From NCBI GenBank assembly GCA_002898255.1, contig BEIE01000001.1, positions 1 through 64,000 of the forward strand: a stretch of DNA of 64,000 bases, read 5' to 3'. The position numbers and the translations under genes are program-made. Source of the stretch: a bacterium HR28 (GTDB lineage: Bacteria > Chloroflexota > Chloroflexia > Thermomicrobiales > Thermomicrobiaceae). The notes under the pieces are model-generated. The model was not told the origin of the DNA. It did not search any database and was given only the letters and a program-made list of their open reading frames with translations. Of the stretch, positions 39,538 through 47,110 are shown piece after piece; the first letter of the stretch is position 1; every line of letters begins with the position of its first letter.

Positions 39538-40169
39538 GTTGGTTCATCACCTTCGAGGGGCCAGAGGGCGCTGGGAAGACAACACAGTGTCACGCACTGG
39601 CGACACGGTTGCGTGACCACGGGTACGACTGTTTGGTCACTCGCGAACCCGGCGGAACGCCACTTGGCGAGGCCATCCGAGAATGGTTACTGGGCAGGAA
39701 CACGTTGCGCGCCGAGACGGAAGCGCTCCTGTTCACCGCTGCGCGCGCCGAGCATGTGTGGGAACGAATCCGTCCGGCCCTTGCGCGTGGCACGATCGTC
39801 TTGTGCGACCGCTATGTGGATTCGACGCTGGCCTATCAGGGGGCAGGTCGCGGGTTGGATGAGCGCTGGTTGCGCGAGCTCCACCGCGTCGCGACCGGAG
39901 ACCTGTGGCCGGACTTGACCGTGTTGCTCGACGTGCCGGTCGAACTCGGCTTGGCGCGCCGTCGGGCAGCTGGTGAGACATTGACACGTTTGGACAGCGA
40001 GCTTACGAGTTTTCACGAACGGGTCCGGGCCTGGTACCACACGGCGGCACAGCGCGAGCCCACCCGCTGGCGGGTTATCGACGCGACGAAGGCACCGGAG
40101 ACGGTGGCCGAGGCCGTCTGGATAGTGGTTGCGGAGTTCTTGGAGCAGAGGAAACGGACGGGCCGATGA
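39534..40169 (+). CDS. tmk: thymidylate kinase
   Basis: This 211-aa enzyme phosphorylates dTMP to dTDP for DNA synthesis. It has P-loop FEGPEGAGKTTQ, TREPGGTPLGEAIRE, the DRYVDSTLAYQGAGRGLDE lid region and LDVPVELGLARR. The GTG start overlaps the previous stop, and its own stop overlaps the next ATG (ATGA), giving a three-gene coupled chain. Pairing of tmk with a DarA-type protein is common in other bacteria, where holB often follows; holB is not here. Confidence 0.95.
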   Translation: MSWFITFEGPEGAGKTTQCHALATRLRDHGYDCLVTREPGGTPLGEAIREWLLGRNTLRAETEALLFTAARAEHVWERIRPALARGTIVLCDRYVDSTLAYQGAGRGLDERWLRELHRVATGDLWPDLTVLLDVPVELGLARRRAAGETLTRLDSELTSFHERVRAWYHTAAQREPTRWRVIDATKAPETVAEAVWIVVAEFLEQRKRTGR

Positions 40170-40507
40170 GCTCGATGAAGCTCGTCATCGCGGTGGTACA
40201 GGCGCGGGATGCTGACAAGCTCCTTCATGCCCTGCAGCAAGAGGGCTTCCGCGCCACGCGCATCAGCAGTACCGGCGGCTTCCTTCGCGAGCAGAACGTC
40301 ACCGTGCTGATCGGTGTGGAAGCCACACGACTGGAACAAGTCTTGCGCATCATCAAAGCGAACTGCTATACGAGAACGCAGTACGTCAACCCGCTGTTAC
40401 CGATCGTTGAGTCAGGTGAGTTCTTTGTTCCGCAGCCCATTGAGGTCGAGGTGGGTGGTGCCAACGTCTTCGTTGTTCCCGTCGAGCGGTTCGAGCGCAT
40501 CCCCTGA
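40166..40507 (+). CDS. DarA/PstA-type cyclic-di-AMP receptor (PII-like), copy 1
   Basis: This 113-aa protein has the PII-like fold of the c-di-AMP receptor family: KLVIAVVQARDADKLLHALQ, FRATRISSTGGFLREQNVTVL with the long T-loop, and VEVGGANVFVVPVERFERIP. Family members bind c-di-AMP and signal to partners that mostly remain unknown. The start overlaps the tmk stop. A second copy at 63.4 kb ends with nearly the same VEVGGATVFILPVERMERI and lies in the B12 operon, so the two paralogs probably serve different partners. Confidence 0.9.
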   Translation: MSSMKLVIAVVQARDADKLLHALQQEGFRATRISSTGGFLREQNVTVLIGVEATRLEQVLRIIKANCYTRTQYVNPLLPIVESGEFFVPQPIEVEVGGANVFVVPVERFERIP

Positions 40508-40529
40508 GGTAGGAGGGTGAGGTCGCGCG

Positions 40530-41156
40530 GTGGAGCAGTTGATCGCGCAAGCAGTGCACCTTCTGCTCGCGCTCGGTGGCGCGTATTATCTTGCACTCTG
40601 GTTTGCACTCGTCGTCTGGACGTTTCAGGATATCCAGACGCGAACTCGGAGCGTCATCGCGCAGATTTTTGCGACCCTCCTGGTCGTTCTCTTCTCGGTT
40701 CCTGGAGTTGTCCTCTACTTGCTCATGCGGCCCCGTGAGACGCTTGAAGAGCAATATGAACGGGCCCTGGAAGAGGAGTACTTGATTCAGGATTTGGAGG
40801 CGACCGGCCGCTGTCCATCCTGCCGCCGACCGGTGCAGGAGGAATTCCAGTTCTGTCCCTATTGTCGCACCGCTCTCAAGCAGCTCTGTGTCACCTGCGG
40901 ACGGCTTTTAAGCTTGGACTGGCCACACTGCCCATACTGCGGTGCAGCACAACCAAGCGAGGAACCAGAGCTCGTGGTCCGCGAACGACGGTCACCGCTT
41001 GAAGCGGTTCAGCGGGCGTTGGGACGCACCGTGCCGCTCCGTGAACGCCGGACAGAATCGTCTCTCCCAGAGGAGCCAGCGTCCACGCTTCCTCCGGGCT
41101 GGTCGCGTAGCGAGGCACGAACGGAGCCAGAGACCGACCAGCTACCGCGCGCGTGA
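40530..41156 (+). CDS. membrane protein with double zinc ribbon
   Basis: This 208-aa protein has two N-terminal membrane helices (LLLALGGAYYLALWFALVVW and IFATLLVVLFSVPGVVLYLL), then a cytoplasmic double zinc ribbon with four CxxC pairs (CPSC, CPYC, CVTC, CPYC) at about 98-150, and a charged disordered tail. This layout is common in Chloroflexota and often binds nothing more specific than zinc; function unknown. The GTG start has AGGAGGG about 11 bases upstream. Its end overlaps the convergent nadK gene by 15 bases. Confidence 0.75.
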   Translation: MEQLIAQAVHLLLALGGAYYLALWFALVVWTFQDIQTRTRSVIAQIFATLLVVLFSVPGVVLYLLMRPRETLEEQYERALEEEYLIQDLEATGRCPSCRRPVQEEFQFCPYCRTALKQLCVTCGRLLSLDWPHCPYCGAAQPSEEPELVVRERRSPLEAVQRALGRTVPLRERRTESSLPEEPASTLPPGWSRSEARTEPETDQLPRA

Positions 41157-42005
41157 CTGGGATGCGGCACGGTCATTCCCACGACTCGGCTGCGCTTCGG
41201 GACGGATTTGAAAGTTGAACTTGCTTCGGAAGGCCTCGTAGAAGTTCGTGCCAGGCAGTATCACGAGACGAAAGAGCTGTGTGCCGCGCGTTACTCGAAT
41301 GAGGTCCCCACGCTGCAACGCGAGCACGGGATCACCATCGATGATAAGGCGCGCCTCCCGGTCACTCAGGTACACCTGCTCGATAGTCGCCTGCTCCGGA
41401 ACCACGAGCGCGATGCGGATCGGAGAATGCGGGCAGATGGGCGTGACCGCGAATCCATGTACCCCTGCCGTCAGAACCGGGCCACCAGCTGCCATACAGT
41501 AAGCCGTACTGCCCTGGGGAGTGGCCACGATCATGCCATCTCCCGGATAGGTGTTGACAAATTGGCCATCGATGTAGAGCTCCAGCTCGATCAGTTGGAA
41601 CCCGGCGCGGACGACCACGTCGTTGATCGCCCAGGCGTCCACGATCACTGCACCGTTACGCTCGAGTTGAACCGCGAGTGTCGGTCCCTCCTGGACGTGA
41701 TAATGGTCGCTGAGAAGATCGGTCAGCGCACGTTCCCAGTCCTCTCGCTCAACCAAGGCAAGGAAGCCCACCCGTCCAAGATTGATACCCAGAATCGGTA
41801 CCTCGGGGTAGGCATGCGCAACACGCATGATCAGACCATCGCCGCCAATCGCAATGACCACATCGCGATCGCGCCAAGACTGGACAAGCGTCTGCTCGTC
41901 CGCGACGTCACAGCCCCGAGCGACGAGCCAGTCGTGGATCTCCCTCGCGAGGAGCGCTGCTTCTGGTTTGCCATGCGCCGCAATCACTCCAAAACGTCGT
42001 GCCAT
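41142..42005 (-). CDS. nadK: NAD kinase
   Basis: This 287-aa enzyme makes NADP from NAD and ATP. It has the signature DVVIAIGGDGLIMRVAHAY, GINLGRVGFLALV, and ATPQGSTAYCMAAGGPVL, which form the active site and the NAD pocket. Length is normal. It is a lone minus-strand gene between two plus-strand units, overlapping the previous gene's end by 15 bases in convergent orientation. Confidence 0.94.
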   Translation of the reverse strand: MARRFGVIAAHGKPEAALLAREIHDWLVARGCDVADEQTLVQSWRDRDVVIAIGGDGLIMRVAHAYPEVPILGINLGRVGFLALVEREDWERALTDLLSDHYHVQEGPTLAVQLERNGAVIVDAWAINDVVVRAGFQLIELELYIDGQFVNTYPGDGMIVATPQGSTAYCMAAGGPVLTAGVHGFAVTPICPHSPIRIALVVPEQATIEQVYLSDREARLIIDGDPVLALQRGDLIRVTRGTQLFRLVILPGTNFYEAFRSKFNFQIRPEAQPSRGNDRAASQSRAR

Positions 42006-42096
42006 CTCGGTCGCTCCTCCTCCCGGCTCGGAGCCGTTACACTGAGCACCGGGCGGACATCCATGCGAATGGTACTCGAGGGAAAGGAAATGACGC

Positions 42097-42738
42097 GTGA
42101 ACTGGATTGAAACCTATCGACTCATCGCTGTTGTGCGGCTGGACGATCTCAGCTGCGCGACCGAACTCACGGCAGCGCTCCTCGAAGGGGGCGTCCGCGT
42201 GATTGAGTTCACCTATACCAATCGAGAAGCCGGCCGCGCGATTGAAGAGGTGCGCCGTCGCTTTGAGGGAACCTGTCTTGTCGGTGCAGGCACAGTGCTC
42301 GATGCAGAAACAGCGCGGCAGGCAATGCTGGCTGGCGCACAGTTCATCGTAACCCCCACCTTACGGCGCGAGACGATCGAGATCTGCCGCCGCTACTCGG
42401 TGCCGAGCGTCATCGGTGCCTTCACGCCAACTGAGATCTTGACAGCGTGGGAGTGGGGTGCCGATTACATTAAGGTCAACCCAGCCAGCTTAGCTGGCCC
42501 AAGCTATTTCAAGGATGTGCTTGCACCGCTCCCACAGGTAAAGCTCATCCCATCAGGAGGTGTCACGCTGGAGACCGCGCCTGCCTTCCTTGCCGCTGGT
42601 GCTGTGGCGGTCGCGGTCGGCAGTCACCTGGTTGATCGGAAGCTAGTCGCGGCGCGTGATTGGGTAGGTCTTCGCGAGCGCGCACGCCAATGGGCCGAAC
42701 TCGTCGCCCGTTCGGGCGGAGAGGGTCTTAGGACATGA
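42097..42738 (+). CDS. KDPG/KHG aldolase
   Basis: This 213-aa class I aldolase splits 2-keto-3-deoxy-6-phosphogluconate or 4-hydroxy-2-oxoglutarate. The Schiff-base lysine lies in WGADYIKVNPASLAG; VIEFTYTNREAGRAIE, GAGTVLDAETARQA and FIVTPTLRRE are family segments. GTG start with AAAGGAAAT upstream. Its stop overlaps the recO ATG (ATGA), an unusual pairing of sugar-acid metabolism with DNA repair. No Entner-Doudoroff dehydratase is nearby, so the physiological substrate is open. Confidence 0.88.
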   Translation: MNWIETYRLIAVVRLDDLSCATELTAALLEGGVRVIEFTYTNREAGRAIEEVRRRFEGTCLVGAGTVLDAETARQAMLAGAQFIVTPTLRRETIEICRRYSVPSVIGAFTPTEILTAWEWGADYIKVNPASLAGPSYFKDVLAPLPQVKLIPSGGVTLETAPAFLAAGAVAVAVGSHLVDRKLVAARDWVGLRERARQWAELVARSGGEGLRT

Positions 42739-43568
42739 GCCAAGATGGAAACGCATTCGAGCATCGCCGAATCCGCCTGGTCCGAGCTGAAGCAGTCGTC
42801 TTGCGGCGACGAGATCTCGGTGAGGCGGATCGTATCTTGACGCTTTTTACACGCGAGCTCGGAAAATTGCGGGTGGTCGCGAAGGGAGTACGCCGCCCAC
42901 TCAGCCGCCTCGGCGGGCATCTGGATCTCTTTGCCCGGACACAGGTGCTTCTGGCACGCGGTCGCGAGCTGGACGTGGTGACACAGGCACAACTGCTCGA
43001 GTCGTTTATCGGCCTTCGCCACGAGCCGTGGCGAGCCGGCTGGGCGGGATACCTCGCCGATCTCACAGATCGCGCGACAGCAGACGCCGACCCGCAGCCG
43101 GCGCTGTATGACCTGCTGGTTGACTGTCTCCGCGCGCTGGCCGACTGCACCGACTCGTTCGCGATCGTTCGGCGCTTCGAGATGCGTCTCCTGGTTCTGC
43201 TCGGCTACCAGCCAGAACTCTCGATCTGCCCACGCTGCAGCAGACGCCTCATACCCGGATCACTCGCGTACGCTCCGGAACAGGGCGGGGTACTTTGCGC
43301 AGAGTGCGTTGGCAGCACCGCGAACGAGATTCCGGTGAGCGTCGGGGCGGTCAAGGCACTGCGATTACTCCTCGCCGACCAGTGGCGCGAGGTGGCAAAC
43401 CGAACGTTGAGCCAGTCCTTGCGGACACAAATCGAGGCTGTCCTACGTGCCGCACTGGAGGCGCATATCGGCGGACCACTTCCTTCGGCGACGGTGGCGA
43501 CGATCCTCGAGCAGCGAGGAGAAAACGATGAGCGTCCTGCTGCACCCCTATCAGGAGCAGGCGGCTGA
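42735..43568 (+). CDS. recO: DNA repair protein RecO
   Basis: This 277-aa protein promotes RecF-pathway repair with RecR. N-terminal OB fold: VLRRRDLGEADRILTLFTRE and GKLRVVAKGVRRPLSRLGG, then a helical domain and a four-Cys zinc site (CPRCSRRL and CAEC). It starts with an ATG overlapping the aldolase stop and overlaps the following phosphorylase gene by 41 bases, so the three are translated as a block. Confidence 0.93.
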   Translation: MSQDGNAFEHRRIRLVRAEAVVLRRRDLGEADRILTLFTRELGKLRVVAKGVRRPLSRLGGHLDLFARTQVLLARGRELDVVTQAQLLESFIGLRHEPWRAGWAGYLADLTDRATADADPQPALYDLLVDCLRALADCTDSFAIVRRFEMRLLVLLGYQPELSICPRCSRRLIPGSLAYAPEQGGVLCAECVGSTANEIPVSVGAVKALRLLLADQWREVANRTLSQSLRTQIEAVLRAALEAHIGGPLPSATVATILEQRGENDERPAAPLSGAGG

Positions 43569-44376
43569 GCGTGCACAGCGACTTGCCCGGCAATATGGCG
43601 TGGAACCAACAGTCTTTGTGGTTCTGGGGTCAGGACTCGGAGGGTTACCGGAGAACGCGCGAGTCATTGCGCGTGTCCCACTCGACGAGGTGACAGGGAT
43701 CACGGCTGCCACGGTCGCCGGGCATGCCCGCGAACTGGCATTGGCTCACTGGCAGAATGTTGCGACGTGGTTCTGCCTCGGGCGATATCACCTCTACCAA
43801 GGTCTTTCCGCAGCAGCGGTCGCAAGTCCGATCGTCATGTTGGCGCACCTGCCGGTACGGTGCGTCGTACTGACGAACGCGGCCGGAGGACTTAATCCGG
43901 TGTATCAGCCTGGGGACTTTGTGCTGATTCGCGATCATCTCTTCGTACCCGGCTTGGCAGGACAACATCCGCTGATCCCACCTCCCGGACCCGTTCGCTT
44001 TTTCAGTCTGCGTGATGCTTACGATCCAGAACTCCGAGCTGCAGTGCGCCGCGTGGCCGAGGAACGCGGACTCATGCTCCGCGAGGGGACATATGCGATG
44101 GTGGCAGGCCCAACGTTTGAGACGGCGGCTGAGCTCCGGTGGCTACGCTTGGCTGGTGCCGACCTCGTCGGTATGTCGACGGTACCGGAAGTGATCATGG
44201 CGCGGGCGCTCGGTCTGCGGGTGCTGGCGATCTCTGTTGTTACCAACCGAGCGATCCCAGATGAGCCGCACATTCCCACACACGAAGAAGTGGCGGCGGT
44301 CGGCGAACGAGCGCGCCCACAACTCTTCGCCCTGCTCGAGGCAATTCTCCCCCTGCTGGCGACCCTCGAAGTGTGA
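43528..44376 (+). CDS. purine nucleoside phosphorylase (trimeric type)
   Basis: In this 282-aa enzyme the phosphate-binding FVVLGSGLGGLPE, GITAATVAGHARELAL, LTNAAGGLNPVYQPGDFVLI, GTYAMVAGPTFETAAELRWL and VGMSTVPEVIMAR are all present, fitting PNP/MTA-phosphorylase-type purine salvage. The ATG at 43528 has GAGGAG upstream; the track start lies in recO. Inosine/guanosine specificity (the EAE/TN positions) cannot be resolved by eye. Confidence 0.92.
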   Translation: MSVLLHPYQEQAAERAQRLARQYGVEPTVFVVLGSGLGGLPENARVIARVPLDEVTGITAATVAGHARELALAHWQNVATWFCLGRYHLYQGLSAAAVASPIVMLAHLPVRCVVLTNAAGGLNPVYQPGDFVLIRDHLFVPGLAGQHPLIPPPGPVRFFSLRDAYDPELRAAVRRVAEERGLMLREGTYAMVAGPTFETAAELRWLRLAGADLVGMSTVPEVIMARALGLRVLAISVVTNRAIPDEPHIPTHEEVAAVGERARPQLFALLEAILPLLATLEV

Positions 44377-45221
44377 GCAAAACGAAATCGGAGAACCTTG
44401 GGCGCTGAGCCCTCCCCTTGCACCCGGCGTCCCGCGACCAAGCCTCGTTCGACCCCGGCACCTACTGGATGGGTACGCTGCCACCCACTGACGTCCTTCC
44501 CGAAAGACAGTAAGGCGGTGCCATCGGGCGGGGAAGGCCATAGCTTAATGGGCAACTCTCGTCCCTCCCACCGGCTCTTCCGCTCGGCCTCCCCCGAGCC
44601 CCGAAGTGTTCCTTTAACGCATCGTCTCTTCCAGCAGGCAAACGCGCTCAACCTTTCCTCCTGCAAGCGTGCGGCATCGTTGACCTCGGCGCCCGCCCGA
44701 TGGTCACACCGCCCGGATCACGGGTGCTGGAAATCTCCAAGCCACATTCCCTGGGCACTGAACTATCTCACTGGGGTTCCATGTGAAGGACGAACCACTC
44801 AGGTGCGCTGAGTAGCATCCGTGGGCAGTGCCCTTTCGTAGGAACACCAGGCACAGGCGCATGCACGCTGCCCTTTACTCGCTGAGGCGCCCTGCATGAC
44901 GCCGGCCGTGAGCACACGTCCGGAGGGAACGCCCCTTCTGGCTTGGTGCTTAAAGCATCACACCAACGGTTCGGTGCGTCACCCGCGTCGGAACGAGATG
45001 TACAGGACACGTCTCACCACATCAGGGAGTCACTGACAGTCCTCAGCCGCTGCTCCTCAAAGTGAGGTGAGCGCCATCTCTAGGTGATTGGTGACGCGTC
45101 TCCTGTACTCCCCCTCACCCCACCCGGCCGGAGAGGGACACGCACTGAGGATGTGCGCCACGCGAGTGCCGCTGACCCTCCTGACGACAACCAACCGTGA
45201 TGCGCTGGACGGTCTCGGTGG
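44377..45221. other. 845-base stretch without a convincing gene
   Basis: Several ORFs (e.g. 44398-44811, 44768-45010) are open but lack ribosome binding sites, recognisable protein or typical codon pattern. The sequence is C-rich on the plus strand and shows a CCCCCTCACCCCACCCGGCCGG tract near 45110-45133. No tRNA or known RNA was recognised. It may be a decayed gene. Confidence 0.4.
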
Positions 45222-45839
45222 TTACCCCTGGGCTGCCCCCTGCGCAGTTGTTCCCGGCTTCACGAGTGGAATTCCTTGCTTGCAAAGCGGGCAATCTGCG
45301 GGCAACCAGCTTGAAATCTCCAGCCGCAACAGCGCAGCCAGCGGAACACCCACTTCCACCGGCTCGGTCGAGCGGTCAACGAGCACCGCCACACCGACGA
45401 CCTCGACCGGGTGTTCAGCGAGCGCACGGAGTGTCTCACGCACCGAGCCCCCTGTTGTAAGCACATCGTCGATCACAAGCACGCGCGTTCCTGGCACGAA
45501 ACGGGTTCCGCGGCGGATGACCCGGCGCGCGCTCCCCTCGGCCTCCCGCTCGGCATAGGCCGCCTGCACACCCAACTGGCGCGCACACTCGAACGCTAGC
45601 AGAATTCCACCAGTAGTCGGCCCGACCACCGCCTCAATGCTGCTCCAGGGTAACCGGGCAAGGAGCTCGCGGCAGACTTCCTCCACCCGTCGTGGCCAGC
45701 GTAACAACGCGAACTTCTCCACATAGCGGTCGCTATGTCGCCCTGACGCGAGGAGGAAGTGACCGTCCAGCAACGCACCAACCTCGCCCAGGAGACTCAC
45801 GAGCTTCTTGGTCGTTCCTTCGTCGGCTAACACGTACAC
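45222..45839 (-). CDS. pyrE: orotate phosphoribosyltransferase
   Basis: This 205-aa enzyme adds ribose phosphate to orotate in UMP synthesis. It is recognised by FLLASGRHSDRYVEKFALL, AVVGPTTGGILLAFECAR, and the PRPP motif RVLVIDDVLTTGGSVRETLR. The GTG at 45839 (VYVLADEGTTKK) is preferred, because GGAGGTGAGG, 7 bases upstream, lies inside the 15-base longer track ORF that starts with GTG at 45854. It is separate from the pyrC-carAB unit, about 230 bases downstream of the cation exchanger gene. Confidence 0.92.
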   Translation of the reverse strand: MYVLADEGTTKKLVSLLGEVGALLDGHFLLASGRHSDRYVEKFALLRWPRRVEEVCRELLARLPWSSIEAVVGPTTGGILLAFECARQLGVQAAYAEREAEGSARRVIRRGTRFVPGTRVLVIDDVLTTGGSVRETLRALAEHPVEVVGVAVLVDRSTEPVEVGVPLAALLRLEISSWLPADCPLCKQGIPLVKPGTTAQGAAQG

Positions 45840-46069
45840 CAGCCTCACCTCCACTCCTCGAATCGCTCCCGTCTCCCAGCGGGATCACCCGAGCGGACGC
45901 CCCTGTAGCGCCCCTGCCGTCCTGCTACTCGCACAAGCGCGCAGGCGTGCGCCGTCCAGCCGTCGCGCTACCCTGGGTGACACGGCCAGCAACATGATCC
46001 GACGCGGAGCCAGATCCCTCGCTGCGCCTGGTCTGAGCGCTCTTCCCCGTGCAGACCAGCAGCGCACCG

Positions 46070-47101
46070 TTACGGAAGGAAGAAAAAGCCGACCGCGAGC
46101 CCCGCATAGACAGCTAAGAGCATCGCCCCTTCAAGCCAGTGTGAGCGGCCGTCGACGGCGATCAGCGAAGAGACGAGTGCCGCTCCCAATAGTGCGACCA
46201 GTTCGTAGACATTGAAGACGAGCGACATGGGCTGGCTCGTGGCAAGACTCGCGAAGATGAGTACCGGCGTCACAACAAGCGCGATCTGCAAACTCGAGCC
46301 ATAGGCGATACCAAGACTTAAGTCCATCTGGTTCCGCCCAGCCACTTGGACAGCGACAAAGTGTTCGGCCACGTTCCCAACTAGTGGCACCAGGACGACA
46401 CCAAGAAAGAACTCGGAGACGCCAGTCGCCTCGACCACTGGCTCAACTGCACCGACCAGCACCTCGCTCATCACCACGACGCCAAGTGTGGAACCTACCA
46501 GGACGGCAATCGCACGCGGTAACGACCAGGTCGCATGCGCATGCTCGGTCACCGGGCCACCCATTCGCAGCGTGTACACGAGGTACAGGAAGTAGATCAC
46601 CGCAAGGACGACCGCAAGGCCGATACTCATCCACTCGACCGCTGCGCCGTGCACCGGTGTGGGGCCCAGGGTGAAAAGCCCGGGGACGAGCAGCAGTACC
46701 ACCGCGAGCGTCATCATTGTGGCGCTAATGCCGGCCAAGTGCGCATCGAACTGCTGGAGCCCGTGACGAAGCCCTCCAACCAGCAGGCTCGCCCCGAGGA
46801 TGAGCAGCAGGTTTCCAAGAATGGATCCCGAGATCGATGCCTTGACGAGCTCGTGTAGCCCAGCACGTAACGCGGCCAGGGCAATGATCAGCTCTGCAGC
46901 GTTCCCCAGTGTCGAATTGAGCAGGCCACCAATAAAAGGGCCAGTGCGCGCTGCCACCTCTTCAGTCGCTCGACCCAGCAAGGCGGCGAGGGGTACCAGT
47001 GCCGCCGCCGAGATGAGCAGAACAGCCAACGGCGGCGCATGCAACACCTCAAGGACCACTGCGACCGGCACGAGCACGAGTCCAGCGACCCACCAACGCA
47101 T
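46070..47101 (-). CDS. Ca2+/H+ antiporter (CaCA family)
   Basis: This 343-aa protein has eleven or so membrane helices arranged as two inverted repeats. The alpha repeats GGLLNSTLGNAAELIIAL and GVVLVPLVGNVAEHFVAV carry the acidic residues that bind the cation. It exports Ca2+ or a similar cation in exchange for protons. It starts 9 bases after the carB stop, so it is very likely read with the pyrimidine genes, although no functional link is known. Confidence 0.88.
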   Translation of the reverse strand: MRWWVAGLVLVPVAVVLEVLHAPPLAVLLISAAALVPLAALLGRATEEVAARTGPFIGGLLNSTLGNAAELIIALAALRAGLHELVKASISGSILGNLLLILGASLLVGGLRHGLQQFDAHLAGISATMMTLAVVLLLVPGLFTLGPTPVHGAAVEWMSIGLAVVLAVIYFLYLVYTLRMGGPVTEHAHATWSLPRAIAVLVGSTLGVVVMSEVLVGAVEPVVEATGVSEFFLGVVLVPLVGNVAEHFVAVQVAGRNQMDLSLGIAYGSSLQIALVVTPVLIFASLATSQPMSLVFNVYELVALLGAALVSSLIAVDGRSHWLEGAMLLAVYAGLAVGFFFLP

Positions 47102-47110
47102 CGGTCCCCC

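Noticed and set aside
44377-44811. RNase P RNA or tRNA in the long gap
   Set aside because: No GAGGAAAGUCC core or cloverleaf could be built; GTTCGACC near 44450 is not in a T-arm context.
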